A stretch of 17,940 nucleotides of DNA from Pinguiococcus pyrenoidosus. Its lineage: Eukaryota > Sar > Pinguiophyceae > Pinguiochrysidales > Pinguiochrysidaceae. Below the pieces are notes generated by a model, which saw nothing but the letters and a program-made list of their open reading frames with translations, did no database searches and was not told the origin of the DNA. Shown here piece by piece: positions 7,733 through 16,166 of this stretch. The number at the start of each line of letters is the position of its first letter. The stretch's first letter is position 1. The stretch covers positions 1 to 17,940 of the forward strand of contig JAAMXY010001160.1 in NCBI GenBank assembly GCA_019677205.1, given 5' to 3'. The translations under genes and the position numbers were made by a program.

Positions 7733-9025
7733 ATGGACAGATGGCTAGAAGAAGAGCGGCGCGTGGTGGAATGGAGTCCGTCGCGAGCAGATGGCATGAG
7801 CTTCGACGTGGAGGATCACGCGCGCTTCAAGATGTGTCAACTCCTGGTCCGCTGCTGCGAACACCCCAAGCTAAAGATCCGTGCGCACGTGCGCCAGAAG
7901 GCCATGCTGCTGTTCCACGCCTGGGCCAACGCGCATTCCCTTCGCAAATACGATCGCTTCGTGGTGGCACTCGCCAGTCTGTATGTGAGTGTGAAGATCG
8001 ACGAAGAACTCACGAACTATGAGCAGAAGTCCATGGCGCCGGGGCAGAATCCCGACGGCAACGAGCCCAAAGTGCGCAAGAGGCACTTTCCGCGCCTCAT
8101 TCGAGGCATCATTTTGGCCGCTTGGGACGTGCACAAGCAGCGCCTGAGAGAAGAGCACTACAGTAAAGACAACGAGGTGCCAGAGACGTCGTACTTCCAC
8201 CGCGGACTGCGGAGTGATAGTGAGAAAGAGCTGCAGAAGACGCTGGAGCGCGTCCTGGGCGTGGAGCCGGCCTTGTTGGCCACCATTAACTTCCAGCTCC
8301 ATATCGATATTCCGCTGACGAACTTTCTGAAGATCGGCAAAGAGACGTTCCACCGCGAGTTCTACAAGTGGAAGTTATCGCGGGACTTCGGCTTCGACCT
8401 ACTGAACGACGCCATCTGCGTCGGCGTCTGTAACTTCATGACGGCCAGGGACACGGGGGGCGCCGTGCTCTTAGTCTCGCTGATCACGCCAGAGTTTGTG
8501 GAGGTGGAGGGCGCCCGGCCTGCCGACGGCTTTCGGAAGCTGATGGAGGACTTCGAGCAGCAAGCACAGGTTGTGCTCAACCACATGTACAATCACATCT
8601 CGCACAGCGTCGGGGACGCCAAGTTGAAATGCTCCAGAGAAGAGCTGGGCCGCGTGTACAGCAGTCCTCATGCCGCGAGCTGGCAGAGAGAGCCCTATGC
8701 CTTGCGTGGCGTGACGGACACCGCCGAGCCGAGGGCGCAAGCCGAGGCTGCCGACCCCGCGAGGACCGCGGACACGCCCAACGCGGTCGTTCCTGAGCTG
8801 CTTGCAAGCTTCGGACTAGACGGCACCCTTTCGCAAGCATCTCGAGAAGAGCGGCCAGCCGAAAGAGAACCGGGATCGCCACCGCCTTCCACAACGTCGA
8901 CTTCGTCAAAGAAGGGGTTGGCATTTGGAAAAGGACTGCGGGCACGAACATCACCTTCCCCCGCCGACTCGAGCGCGTCGAAGAAGCCTCGTCTCGAGGG
9001 CTCCAGAGATAGAGAGATAGCATAG
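7733..9025 (+). CDS. Transcriptional-type cyclin (cyclin K/T/L-like)
   Basis: 430 residues, no intron. Cyclin box 1 spans roughly residues 24-190. It includes the helix RQKAMLLFHAWANAHSLRKY (54-73), DRFVVALASLYVSVKIDEE (74-92) and the ERVL...INFQLHIDIP helix pair (172-194) that ends the first fold in CDK partners. A second fold follows at ~200-300 (DFGFDLLNDAICVGVCNFMTAR). The RQKAM/FDRFVVA-type sequence resembles cyclins that activate CDK9/12-type kinases on RNA polymerase II more than mitotic cyclins. A linker of ~60 residues between helices is longer than usual. Residues ~320-430 are disordered, Ser/Pro/Ala-rich, with a basic SKKPRLEGSR end that may be a nuclear signal. The start is the first ATG after the AT-rich upstream region. 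Exact subtype is uncertain. Confidence 0.85.
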   Translation: MDRWLEEERRVVEWSPSRADGMSFDVEDHARFKMCQLLVRCCEHPKLKIRAHVRQKAMLLFHAWANAHSLRKYDRFVVALASLYVSVKIDEELTNYEQKSMAPGQNPDGNEPKVRKRHFPRLIRGIILAAWDVHKQRLREEHYSKDNEVPETSYFHRGLRSDSEKELQKTLERVLGVEPALLATINFQLHIDIPLTNFLKIGKETFHREFYKWKLSRDFGFDLLNDAICVGVCNFMTARDTGGAVLLVSLITPEFVEVEGARPADGFRKLMEDFEQQAQVVLNHMYNHISHSVGDAKLKCSREELGRVYSSPHAASWQREPYALRGVTDTAEPRAQAEAADPARTADTPNAVVPELLASFGLDGTLSQASREERPAEREPGSPPPSTTSTSSKKGLAFGKGLRARTSPSPADSSASKKPRLEGSRDREIA

Positions 9026-9168
9026 TAACAAAGGAATTCATTCGAAGCGTCCGGGCCGCAGCCAACCCGAAAGAAGCGAAGGCCAAGAAGCCGAGGCTTC
9101 GACCACGGCCAACTCCTGACTACCCGCGCGCACTGCTTCGCCAGCCGGGCAGTGCGTGCTTCTCTTTG

Positions 9169-12100
9169 CTACAGCCACACCCTTTCGATCTCCGGCGTCT
9201 CACCGAAGGGGTCAAACGTGCTCGGCACCTCCTCGCGTAGGCGAGCGTAGCCGCCGGCATGGATCTTGCGGAGCTTGTTGCACAGATGCAGCGCGTGATG
9301 CAGCGGCGCCGGTCGGGACACCGCCTCCGTGGTTGTGTACCTCATGTAGCACAGCCAGAAAGTCAAGGTCTGCAGGTCTTCGTAGGTGAAGTTGCTTTGC
9401 TTCAGCAGGCAGCGGTAGTACAGAGCGCGCGAGCTGCTGCCGACAGCATCGGACTTGAGGTTGGACGTCACGAAGAAATCCGAGCCCCCCTCCTGCCGGA
9501 CGATGGAGCTGTCGATGAGGACGCCGCTCTTCACATTTCCATCGTCAGCCTTGACCTCCGGGGACACGCCGCGCATCATCAGAGCGTCAAACCCGGTCCC
9601 GTCCTCCGTGACTACAAAGGTGATCTCGGGCATCTCGACGTTCGCGTGGGAGAGGTTCGCGCGAAGGGCGTTCAGTGCAGCAGGCACCACCAGACCCAGC
9701 TGCCTTTCCGGGTCGTACAATCCGCCTGCCAGCCCAAGGTTCACGGACGCCATGTAGATGATGATTCGCTTGGGCGCTCGGCCTCGGTTCGCGTTCTGGA
9801 AGAGCTCCATGCCGGACTGAAGCATGGAGGCGTAGATGGCCTCCTTCCCGCCGAAGGTGCCATCAGCGGCCTCCGTTCCTCGCGCCGGAAAGATCCTCGA
9901 CGTGCAACACCACTTTGAGAAGGCCTTATCCGTGTTGAACACCATCACGCTCACCTCGCCATGCGTTCGGCGGCGGGGACGTAGGACGGTGCCGTCAGCA
10001 GCTTCGGGGGCCTTGCTCTCGTCCACGCCGCGAATCTTGCTGGAGTTCCAGCCCACGACCATGGTCGGCACGTCACAGCAGGGCACCGTCTGCAGGGACG
10101 CCTTGCTCAGAAGCTTGAAGTTGATGCCGCCGAGCTTCGCATTGATCTGGAGCGCGATGCTCGTCATGATGTCTTCGGGGACCTGCCCCTCCGCCGCCGA
10201 GAGGGCGTCTTTCCCGGCATACAGCTTCTCGATCGTCTGCGCCGTCACGAATTGGGTTGGCACCTGCTCCTTGATCATGCCGAAGTACTTGGCCTCTGCC
10301 CACACCTCAAAGTCCTCCCGAACGGGGCTGACGTCTGGATCGTTGAGGCCGATCATGATGATGACACAATGGCGCCGGAGCTCGGCCACATCTTCGACCT
10401 CCGGCTTGTACTTCTTTGCGTGAACGACCACGTCGGCCGCAGTGGCATGGATTGCCTGTCGAATACCGTTCTCAGCCGTGAGGCTGGTCGTCTCGATCTT
10501 CCTGGGCCGAACGGGATCCTTGTTGAAAGGGATCTCCATGGCCGTCCACGCTTGCTTGAGAGCTTCCCAGAAGCCTCGAGCTCTGCGGGCGTTCTCGGAG
10601 ACCACCATTGGGGTCACCAGGATGATCCCCACGGCCCAGATGTCCGCAGGGGTCACGGGCACCACATACTTTCCCGGAAGCGTCTTTGCCCAATTCGTCG
10701 CCACGTCGCTGGGGAAGAAGTAGTTCTGCTGCGCCGGGCTGGGCTCGAGCCGCCCCGCGTCGTCCACGTCCTTCATCTTCACCACCAGCTTCGGAGGGGC
10801 CAGCTTCCCGCACTTCACGGTCACCAGCCGCGCCTCCGGGATCTCGATGCCGAAGTCGCTCAGGACCCGAAGCTGCCCCGCATTCGGCGAGATCAGCTTG
10901 GTCTTCGGGGGGCTGGACGCCTGAGAACCGGGGCCATACGGGCTCCGCCCCGGATCGCCGCGGCCTCCGCGTCCTCTCCCTCCGCGGCCACCGCGGCCAC
11001 CACGACCGCCACGGGCACCCCTTTCCGGAAGCTGAATCTGCTGGACGCTATCGAAGCCCTGGCCGGCGGTCTTGCTGTTCCGCAGGTAGCGGAAGCGGTT
11101 CTCCACGGCCGCCAGGAGGATGTCGAAGCGCTTCTCCCCCGAGAGCCGTAGGGTCTGCTCGCCCCGGATCCGATCGAGCGACGCCTCGAACTTGCAGTAC
11201 TCCAGTGGGAGCACCTTCATCGGCTTCTTCGCCGGCTTTCCCGGGTCCGCCGCGCCGGCGTTGGGACCGTAGGCGCTCTCGCGAGCCTTCTTCTCCGCCT
11301 CGCGATCGCGGATGGCGAGGAGCGGCAGCGCAGGGTATCTGATCTTGCAGCGGTTGCTGCTCTCGTAGTGCTCCTTGAAGGAAAGCTGCCTTCCGCGGGA
11401 GTTCACCGGGACGTCCATCGCAGTAAGGTTGATGATTCCCTCGTGCTTCTCGATTCTCGGAGGACGCGGAGGGCCAGGACGGCCACGTCCGCCACCCCTG
11501 CCGCGGCCCCGGCCGCGGCCACCCCGGCTGCTGCTCTGCTGCGGCCCTTGGTTGTCATGCCAGTACTGCAGGTCGCTCAATCGCTTCTTGAGCAGCTCGA
11601 ACTGGCCGGGCGACAGCCCGCTGTTGGCATTTCTCGCGAGCTGGCCGGCAAACATGGACTGAATGATGTCCACCCCGGAGCCGCCCTGAAGGAGTTTCCG
11701 CGCCTCCACGTCCACCAAGAGATACACGCCGCCAGTACCATGCAGCGCCTGGGCATGGCTCAAGCCAAGGGCGACCCCCTCCCGCGTGAAGTCCTGGGGA
11801 ATGGCGTCGCAGTCGTAGAGGGCGTCGCCGATCCATTGGCGGTGGGGCAGCCGGCACCGCACGGGACTCGCGGTATCCATCTTCTTCTCCCCCACGCCCT
11901 CGTCGCTTTCACCGGGGGCGCACAGCGCACGCCGTACGACCTGCAGCACCTCGTTCGCCCTCGTGATCTCAGCGATGGTCTCCGCATCCGTAGCCCCGCT
12001 GGGTCGGGAGCTGATGTCGCCGGCAGCCAGGGTCTTCACAAGCTCGATGGTGACGAAGCGGGCGAACTTCCCTGCTTTCACTTCAACGGTGCCCGGCAGC

Positions 12101-13419
12101 GAAAGCTGCTGCACGGCGAACAGGGTGCCTCCGCCGCCGAAGATGATGCCGGTCTTCATCATATCCTCCCCGATCTGCCGCCGCAGCGCCGACATCACGC
12201 CCCGCCTGCGTTTCAGTCCATTGCGCGCAAAGACGCCCTGGTACCGGATCTCCTCTCCACGGTCATCCTTGATACTGACGCTGTACTGGAAGATGGGTGG
12301 GTTGGAGACAGAGAGGTGGAGCATGTTCACCTGGACCTCGAAAGGACGGGACGCGTCCGCCGTGCTGTCGAAGTCGCTTGGACGCGTGGGCTTCACCTCG
12401 ATCGGCTTCACCTCGATCGGCTTCACCTCGATCGGCGCAAGCGGCTCAGGGGGCGCGACTGGCTGGAGGTTCGTCACGTCCACCATGGGCTCCAAAGTCT
12501 CTCCGTCCGGCGCGGAAGCTGCGGCTCGGTCTGCTGTGTCCGCAGTGAGGGGGGGCATGGATCCGTCTCCGGGTCCGGCGTGCGCGGTTTCCTTGGCAGC
12601 GCCCGCCACTGCGGCAGCTGGAGCGACTTCTGTAGAAGGCTGGTCTTGAAGGAAGCGCTCCTCCTGCTTCGAGCGCTTCTGACGAGCATCGTCATCCATG
12701 GCTGCGTCACCATGTCCGGACGAGACGTCCTCTTCGCGCTTTCTCTTGTTCGTTGCGGACTCATCTGCTTGAGCGTCGGCTTCCGCGGTGGGCGCGGAGG
12801 CGATCTCGCGTTTGACATCCACCGCGGCTCGATCAGGTCCCGATCCCACCGAAGCTACGGGCATGGGCATGGGCACGGGCACGGGCACGGGCACGGGGGC
12901 GGGGGCGGGGGCGGACGCCGTCCCAGCAGCCCCGTCCCCTTTGAGCTCCACATCCATCGCTTCGGTGGTGGCGCGAGCTTGCGTTGGACCGCCAAGCTCC
13001 ATTGGTGCGTTCGGGGGAGGGTTCGCATCACCAGCGGCTGCCACCGCTGTCTTGTGGGAGTCCGTCGTTGCAGCGGGGGTCGGCGTCCCACTTGGATTCT
13101 CCTCTGTCACTCCCTCTGCCAGCTCCGCCGTGCCGTTTGCCGCTCCTGTGCTCTTGGCAGCCTCCACCTCCATCACGTCCGCCTCGACGATCTTCGCTTC
13201 GTCAGTCGCGCCTGCTGCTGAAGATTGTGCCGCCTCGGCCGCCTTTTCCGAACTGCCTGCCGAGGCTTCTGCCTGTGCTGGAGGATGCGAGGAAGTCGGG
13301 AGCACCACAGAAGAATTGGCGTCTGTCTGCGGCACTGGGGCGGTTGCAGCGCCCGTGGAGCTTTCCAGGTCCACCTCAGCTTTGCCCTCCGCCGGGCTGC
13401 CGTTGGTGCTGTCCGCCAT
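9169..13419 (-). CDS. Argonaute-family protein, 1416 aa, degenerate slicer site, internal RGG boxes
   Basis: Single-exon Argonaute. Residues 1-~345 are disordered (Ala/Glu/Pro), with a nuclear-signal-like NKRKREED, a PVPVPV tract and three IEVKP repeats. The N domain starts near 350. The PAZ end is near 677-740 (FKEHYESSNRCKIRYPALPLLAI, then LPLEYCKF). Gly/Arg boxes at ~630-647 and ~799-821 flank PAZ. In MID, K1044, Q1056 and K1095 (INAKLGGIN) match the guide 5'-phosphate pocket; W1040 replaces Tyr and Q1091 replaces Lys. PIWI ends with NFTYEDLQTLTFWLCYMRYTTTEAVSRPAP, typical of the family. Catalytic positions are changed: N1125 in VVGWNS for Asp of GADVTH, A1224 in YMAS for Asp of YRDG, and L1377 for His/Asp, while E1193 may be kept. 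It should bind small RNA but probably not cut. The gene converges with the cyclin (143 nt). Confidence 0.92.
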   Translation of the reverse strand: MADSTNGSPAEGKAEVDLESSTGAATAPVPQTDANSSVVLPTSSHPPAQAEASAGSSEKAAEAAQSSAAGATDEAKIVEADVMEVEAAKSTGAANGTAELAEGVTEENPSGTPTPAATTDSHKTAVAAAGDANPPPNAPMELGGPTQARATTEAMDVELKGDGAAGTASAPAPAPVPVPVPVPMPMPVASVGSGPDRAAVDVKREIASAPTAEADAQADESATNKRKREEDVSSGHGDAAMDDDARQKRSKQEERFLQDQPSTEVAPAAAVAGAAKETAHAGPGDGSMPPLTADTADRAAASAPDGETLEPMVDVTNLQPVAPPEPLAPIEVKPIEVKPIEVKPTRPSDFDSTADASRPFEVQVNMLHLSVSNPPIFQYSVSIKDDRGEEIRYQGVFARNGLKRRRGVMSALRRQIGEDMMKTGIIFGGGGTLFAVQQLSLPGTVEVKAGKFARFVTIELVKTLAAGDISSRPSGATDAETIAEITRANEVLQVVRRALCAPGESDEGVGEKKMDTASPVRCRLPHRQWIGDALYDCDAIPQDFTREGVALGLSHAQALHGTGGVYLLVDVEARKLLQGGSGVDIIQSMFAGQLARNANSGLSPGQFELLKKRLSDLQYWHDNQGPQQSSSRGGRGRGRGRGGGRGRPGPPRPPRIEKHEGIINLTAMDVPVNSRGRQLSFKEHYESSNRCKIRYPALPLLAIRDREAEKKARESAYGPNAGAADPGKPAKKPMKVLPLEYCKFEASLDRIRGEQTLRLSGEKRFDILLAAVENRFRYLRNSKTAGQGFDSVQQIQLPERGARGGRGGRGGRGGRGRGGRGDPGRSPYGPGSQASSPPKTKLISPNAGQLRVLSDFGIEIPEARLVTVKCGKLAPPKLVVKMKDVDDAGRLEPSPAQQNYFFPSDVATNWAKTLPGKYVVPVTPADIWAVGIILVTPMVVSENARRARGFWEALKQAWTAMEIPFNKDPVRPRKIETTSLTAENGIRQAIHATAADVVVHAKKYKPEVEDVAELRRHCVIIMIGLNDPDVSPVREDFEVWAEAKYFGMIKEQVPTQFVTAQTIEKLYAGKDALSAAEGQVPEDIMTSIALQINAKLGGINFKLLSKASLQTVPCCDVPTMVVGWNSSKIRGVDESKAPEAADGTVLRPRRRTHGEVSVMVFNTDKAFSKWCCTSRIFPARGTEAADGTFGGKEAIYASMLQSGMELFQNANRGRAPKRIIIYMASVNLGLAGGLYDPERQLGLVVPAALNALRANLSHANVEMPEITFVVTEDGTGFDALMMRGVSPEVKADDGNVKSGVLIDSSIVRQEGGSDFFVTSNLKSDAVGSSSRALYYRCLLKQSNFTYEDLQTLTFWLCYMRYTTTEAVSRPAPLHHALHLCNKLRKIHAGGYARLREEVPSTFDPFGETPEIERVWL
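12391..12435. repeat. Three perfect 15-bp tandem copies in Argonaute
   Basis: CTTCACCTCGATCGG occurs three times head to tail and encodes (IEVKP)3 at residues ~329-343, at the boundary between the disordered tail and the N domain. Exact identity implies recent duplication. Confidence 0.95.
12859..12912. repeat. Hexanucleotide repeat GGGCAT/GGGCAC/GGGGGC in Argonaute
   Basis: About nine 6-nt units in a row. On the minus strand they encode the alternating A-P, P-V and P-M tract of the disordered N-terminal region. It is G-rich on the plus strand, so it could form a quadruplex in DNA. Confidence 0.9.
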
Positions 13420-14068
13420 TTGGCCCTTTCGGAGTGGAGTACTGCCCGGCCACTATCCGTATCTTTCTCGGCCGCGGACGAGAGCACGCAAGAACCCCCT
13501 CAGGATGGAGTCGCGTCCTTTCCCTGGACCACGCAGCTCTTCAGGCTCAGAGATCTGTCCTCTGCAGAAGGAGTCGGACAGAAAGTCTGCGGCACTGGCC
13601 GAGAAGGGCTCGGAGGCGTGGGAGTTGGCTGTTGATCCTGCGCTCATCAGAAGGAGCTCTCGCTCATTCGCGGCAATGGAAGCAAAGGGATTGATTGGAT
13701 CAAGGATCCTCCTTTTGTATTTATAAATGTACATTATTTATTTTGAAAATATCATATTACACTTATATTTAGACGTTTCATAAATATTCTTTGATTTTTA
13801 TTCACTGGATTAATACCACAAAGAAGGCCAAGAACAGCAAACGAAATTCTTAAATATAATATTAAAAACGATCTGTCCGGAGGATGGATGTGTCCGTCCA
13901 GCCAGTTGGCATTTTTTGCGAGGAAGTCTGTCACGGACCCGCGTTTTAGCGACCGAGGTGCAGCTGTTCTTCGAAGGTTCCACTCCTGTTGCGTCTCCCG
14001 GTGCACGCAGGGCGCGCATCGCTTGGAACTTGGCCTTTGGAGTTCCGACCGAAGGCGTGCAAGCTGTC
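13420..14068. promoter_or_regulatory. Divergent intergenic region with AT-rich island, Argonaute / EMG1
   Basis: 649 nt between divergent start codons. The segment 13420-13700 is GC-rich and may be Argonaute 5' UTR. The segment 13880-14068 is open in the EMG1 frame but has no ATG before 14069. The AT-rich centre is listed separately. Confidence 0.5.
13714..13868. other. AT-rich island
   Basis: AT-rich block of ~155 nt with words such as TTTATAAATGTACATTATTTATTTTGAAAA (13722 on) and TTAAATATAATATTAAAAA (13850 on). It lies midway between Argonaute and EMG1, like the island before the cyclin. No inverted terminal repeats were found, so a shared promoter core is the likeliest reading. Confidence 0.6.
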
Positions 14069-14866
14069 ATGTCGAAGCAGAATGGAGATGCGGCGACCCA
14101 GGAGGCGGTTTCCAACGCTAGCGAACAGGAGGCGGCGGCCTCGGAGGAGCGAGAGGAAGTAGAACCGGCGGCAGCTTCTTCCACAGAGGCGGAAAGATCG
14201 ACTGCGAGCGCTGCGGACCAGGGCGGCGTGCCTCAGCGAGTCATCGTGGTGCTCGACAAGGCGTCGCTGGAGACTGTGCGCACCAAGAAGGGCGACTACC
14301 AGCTGCTCAACGCCGATGACCATCGACGCATCGCAACCCAGAACGATCGGAACCCCCGAGACTACCGCCCGGACATCTTGCATCAGGAGCTGATGGCGCT
14401 TTTGGACAGCCCGCTGAACAAGGCCGGCAAGCTGCAGGTGTACATCAAGACCACCGCCAACGTTCTCATCGAGGTGAACCCGAAGACGCGGATTCCAAGG
14501 ACGTTCAAGCGCTTCTCCGCCCTGATGGTGCAGCTGCTTCACAAGCTGAAGATCCGCTCCGCGGACGGCAAGGACATGCTGCTGCGGGTCATCAAGAACC
14601 CGGTGACCCGGCATCTGCCGGCGGGAGCGCACATCTATGGCCTGTCGTGCACGGGAGAGCTGTACAACCCGCACCACTTCGCAAGCGCGTTGCCCGACGA
14701 CGCGCCAATAGTCTTCATCATCGGGGCCATGTCCACGGGCCACATCACCCTGAACGATCATCCGTACATCGAGGAGATGATTAGCATCTCGGAGTACCCT
14801 CTCAGCGGAGCGACAGCGATCAACAGACTCGTCGGAGGTATCGAGAATCATTGGGGGATCGTGTGA
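14069..14866 (+). CDS. EMG1: EMG1/NEP1, 18S rRNA pseudouridine N1-methyltransferase
   Basis: SPOUT-class methyltransferase that methylates a hypermodified pseudouridine of 18S rRNA and is needed for small-subunit biogenesis in the nucleolus. The product is 265 residues, close to the ~245-250 of yeast and human, with an extra acidic Ala/Glu-rich N-terminal tail of ~50. Family blocks appear in order: VIVVLDKASLETV then YQLLNADDH; RPDILHQELMALLDSPLNKAG; VNPKTRIPRTFKRFSALMVQLLHKL; and near the C-terminus IVFIIGAMSTGH and SEYPLSGATAINRL, which form the SAM-binding knot. No intron. The start is the first ATG in frame; the open frame continues upstream only with non-ATG codons. Its stop is 64 nt from the rhodanese stop, so the 3' UTRs probably overlap. 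Confidence 0.96.
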   Translation: MSKQNGDAATQEAVSNASEQEAAASEEREEVEPAAASSTEAERSTASAADQGGVPQRVIVVLDKASLETVRTKKGDYQLLNADDHRRIATQNDRNPRDYRPDILHQELMALLDSPLNKAGKLQVYIKTTANVLIEVNPKTRIPRTFKRFSALMVQLLHKLKIRSADGKDMLLRVIKNPVTRHLPAGAHIYGLSCTGELYNPHHFASALPDDAPIVFIIGAMSTGHITLNDHPYIEEMISISEYPLSGATAINRLVGGIENHWGIV

Positions 14867-14930
14867 AGGGAGGCGAGGCGGCAAGAGAGACGCCAGCGGA
14901 AACGACAAATACCGAAACTAAGCATGCTCG

Positions 14931-15810
14931 CTAAAGCGCTGTGAAGTAATTCTTGACCACGCGCCAGAGGCCTTGTGCGCTTCCCCAGAAGCCAAACTTG
15001 GTGGTCTCCATATCTGCAGAGTAAGAAGCAAGGTAGTGCGATGATGGCCATCAGCTCTTCCTCCCGTTCTCCTAACCCTTTCTCTTCCTAGCGCGTCGGA
15101 TGCCTACCTTCGGCAGCCACATCCCACTCGCTGCCGTACACGTGCAGCCGCTTGACGACCTTGGGCTCCGCAGATCGCGGATCGTGAGTCCAGAATTCGC
15201 CCACCTCGTAGGACCACATGACCACGCCTTCCGAGTTCGCCACGCTGGCCTGGAATCCGGGACGTTCCGCCTCGAGCTGACGCACTTTCCGCTGCAACTT
15301 GCCGGCATAGAGGCCACTTCGGAAGCCTATGGTGCAGTAGGGAACCTGCAACACGCGGACGCCGCGGCGCCGCGCTTAGTTTCGCCTGGAGCGTTCCCTC
15401 AACGCTTCAACCCTCTGACAACCAAAAACAAGAGGAAAGTTCTCCCAGCGCTCCCATCCAATTTACCAGCACTGCTCCGTTGAAGCGCTCTGGCGACGCT
15501 CTGAAATCCGCCTCGAAGGCTTCCTGGGCCAGCGCGTTGGGAAGCATGCTCACGGACTGCTCCGCCTAGAAACCAGCCGAGCGCAGCGCATCCAGCGGAA
15601 AGTGTCGGTGAGCAAGCGCCATGGAAGACAGTGGTTCGCATCGGATCGCCACACCTCGGTCCGCACATCGATGAGCACAATGGTCTCGCCGGCACTGCTG
15701 CGCTGCTGGATCTCGGTGGCGCTAAGCAGCGGCAGCGAGTCGGACGAGATGGCGTATTTGCTCAGGAGCGCGTTTGCCGCTTCTCGCCGCTCTTCTCTGG
15801 CCTTTTCCAT
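14931..15810 (-). CDS. Rhodanese-like sulfurtransferase, four exons
   Basis: 191 residues from exons 15810-15655, 15565-15467, 15345-15108 and 15013-14931; introns are 89, 121 and 94 nt. All junctions are GT-AG and phases agree (0, 0, 1). Residues 1-52 are an acidic/basic helix then LLSATEIQQRSS and TIVLIDVRTE, the opening strand of a rhodanese fold. Exon 2 supplies SMLPNALAQEAFE, and exon 3 the active-site loop C89-T-I-G-F-R94-S-G, where the Cys would carry the persulfide. The C-terminal part (VMWSYEVGEFW, LHVYGSEWD, then KFGFWGSAQGLWRVVKNY) is a conserved-looking extension. No targeting peptide is evident, and an in-frame TGA just upstream fixes the start. The substrate is unknown. It shares a divergent region with the sirtuin. 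Confidence 0.85.
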
Positions 15811-15965
15811 GGTCTTTCACCTCCAGCTCAATCGGTGCAGTGCTGCTGCGGATGGGCGCTCAACGCCGGGGCCATAGCAGCCGCACGCGCGTGAAAGATG
15901 CCAGGGCGCAAAGGCTGGTTCTTGGGTCGGCCATAAAACGCGTGAATTGGACTCTCTGCCGTTTC

Positions 15966-15990
15966 TGTCCGCTTTGCGGACATGCAAAGC
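15966..15990. repeat. Overlapping inverted repeats, mutually exclusive hairpins
   Basis: TGTCCGC-TTT-GCGGACA (15966-15982) and GCTTTGC-ggacat-GCAAAGC (15971-15990) are both perfect 7-bp stems sharing 12 bases, so only one can form at a time. This may be a palindromic protein-binding site or a 5' UTR structure of the sirtuin transcript. Confidence 0.6.
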
Positions 15991-16006
15991 GCGAATGTCT
16001 CCCCGG

Positions 16007-16061
16007 CCCTCTCTCCCTCCCTCCCTCTCTCCCTCTCTATCCCTCCCTCCCTCCCTCCCTC
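16007..16061. repeat. Polypyrimidine (CCCTCC/CTCT) tract
   Basis: Nearly pure C/T on the plus strand over 55 nt after the GG, with a single A at 16040. It lies about 105-160 nt upstream of the sirtuin start. It could be a GAGA-type promoter element, triplex-forming DNA or a 5' UTR tract. Confidence 0.85.
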
Positions 16062-16166
16062 ACGCGCGCCCGCCCGTAGTCTACCTGGCGGCAGGGTTGG
16101 GCCTTGATCCGCGCAGGGAGACAGAGGATGACTTGGAGAGGATAGGGTCGGAGGGGACGACGCGAG

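Larger units (their letters stand above)
15811..16166. promoter_or_regulatory. Divergent intergenic region, rhodanese / sirtuin
   Basis: 356 nt between divergent starts, containing two overlapping hairpins (15966-15990) and a pyrimidine tract (16007-16061). No coding signal was seen. Confidence 0.5.

Noticed and set aside
11368-13221. 617-codon plus-strand ORF antisense to Argonaute
   Set aside because: It mirrors GC-rich coding sequence, has no recognisable domain, and is rich in His/Arg/Gly from complement codons. Argonaute in the opposite frame is unambiguous.
13916-14068. Upstream extension of EMG1
   Set aside because: It would need a TTG start. The ATG at 14069 gives a length close to that of the family.
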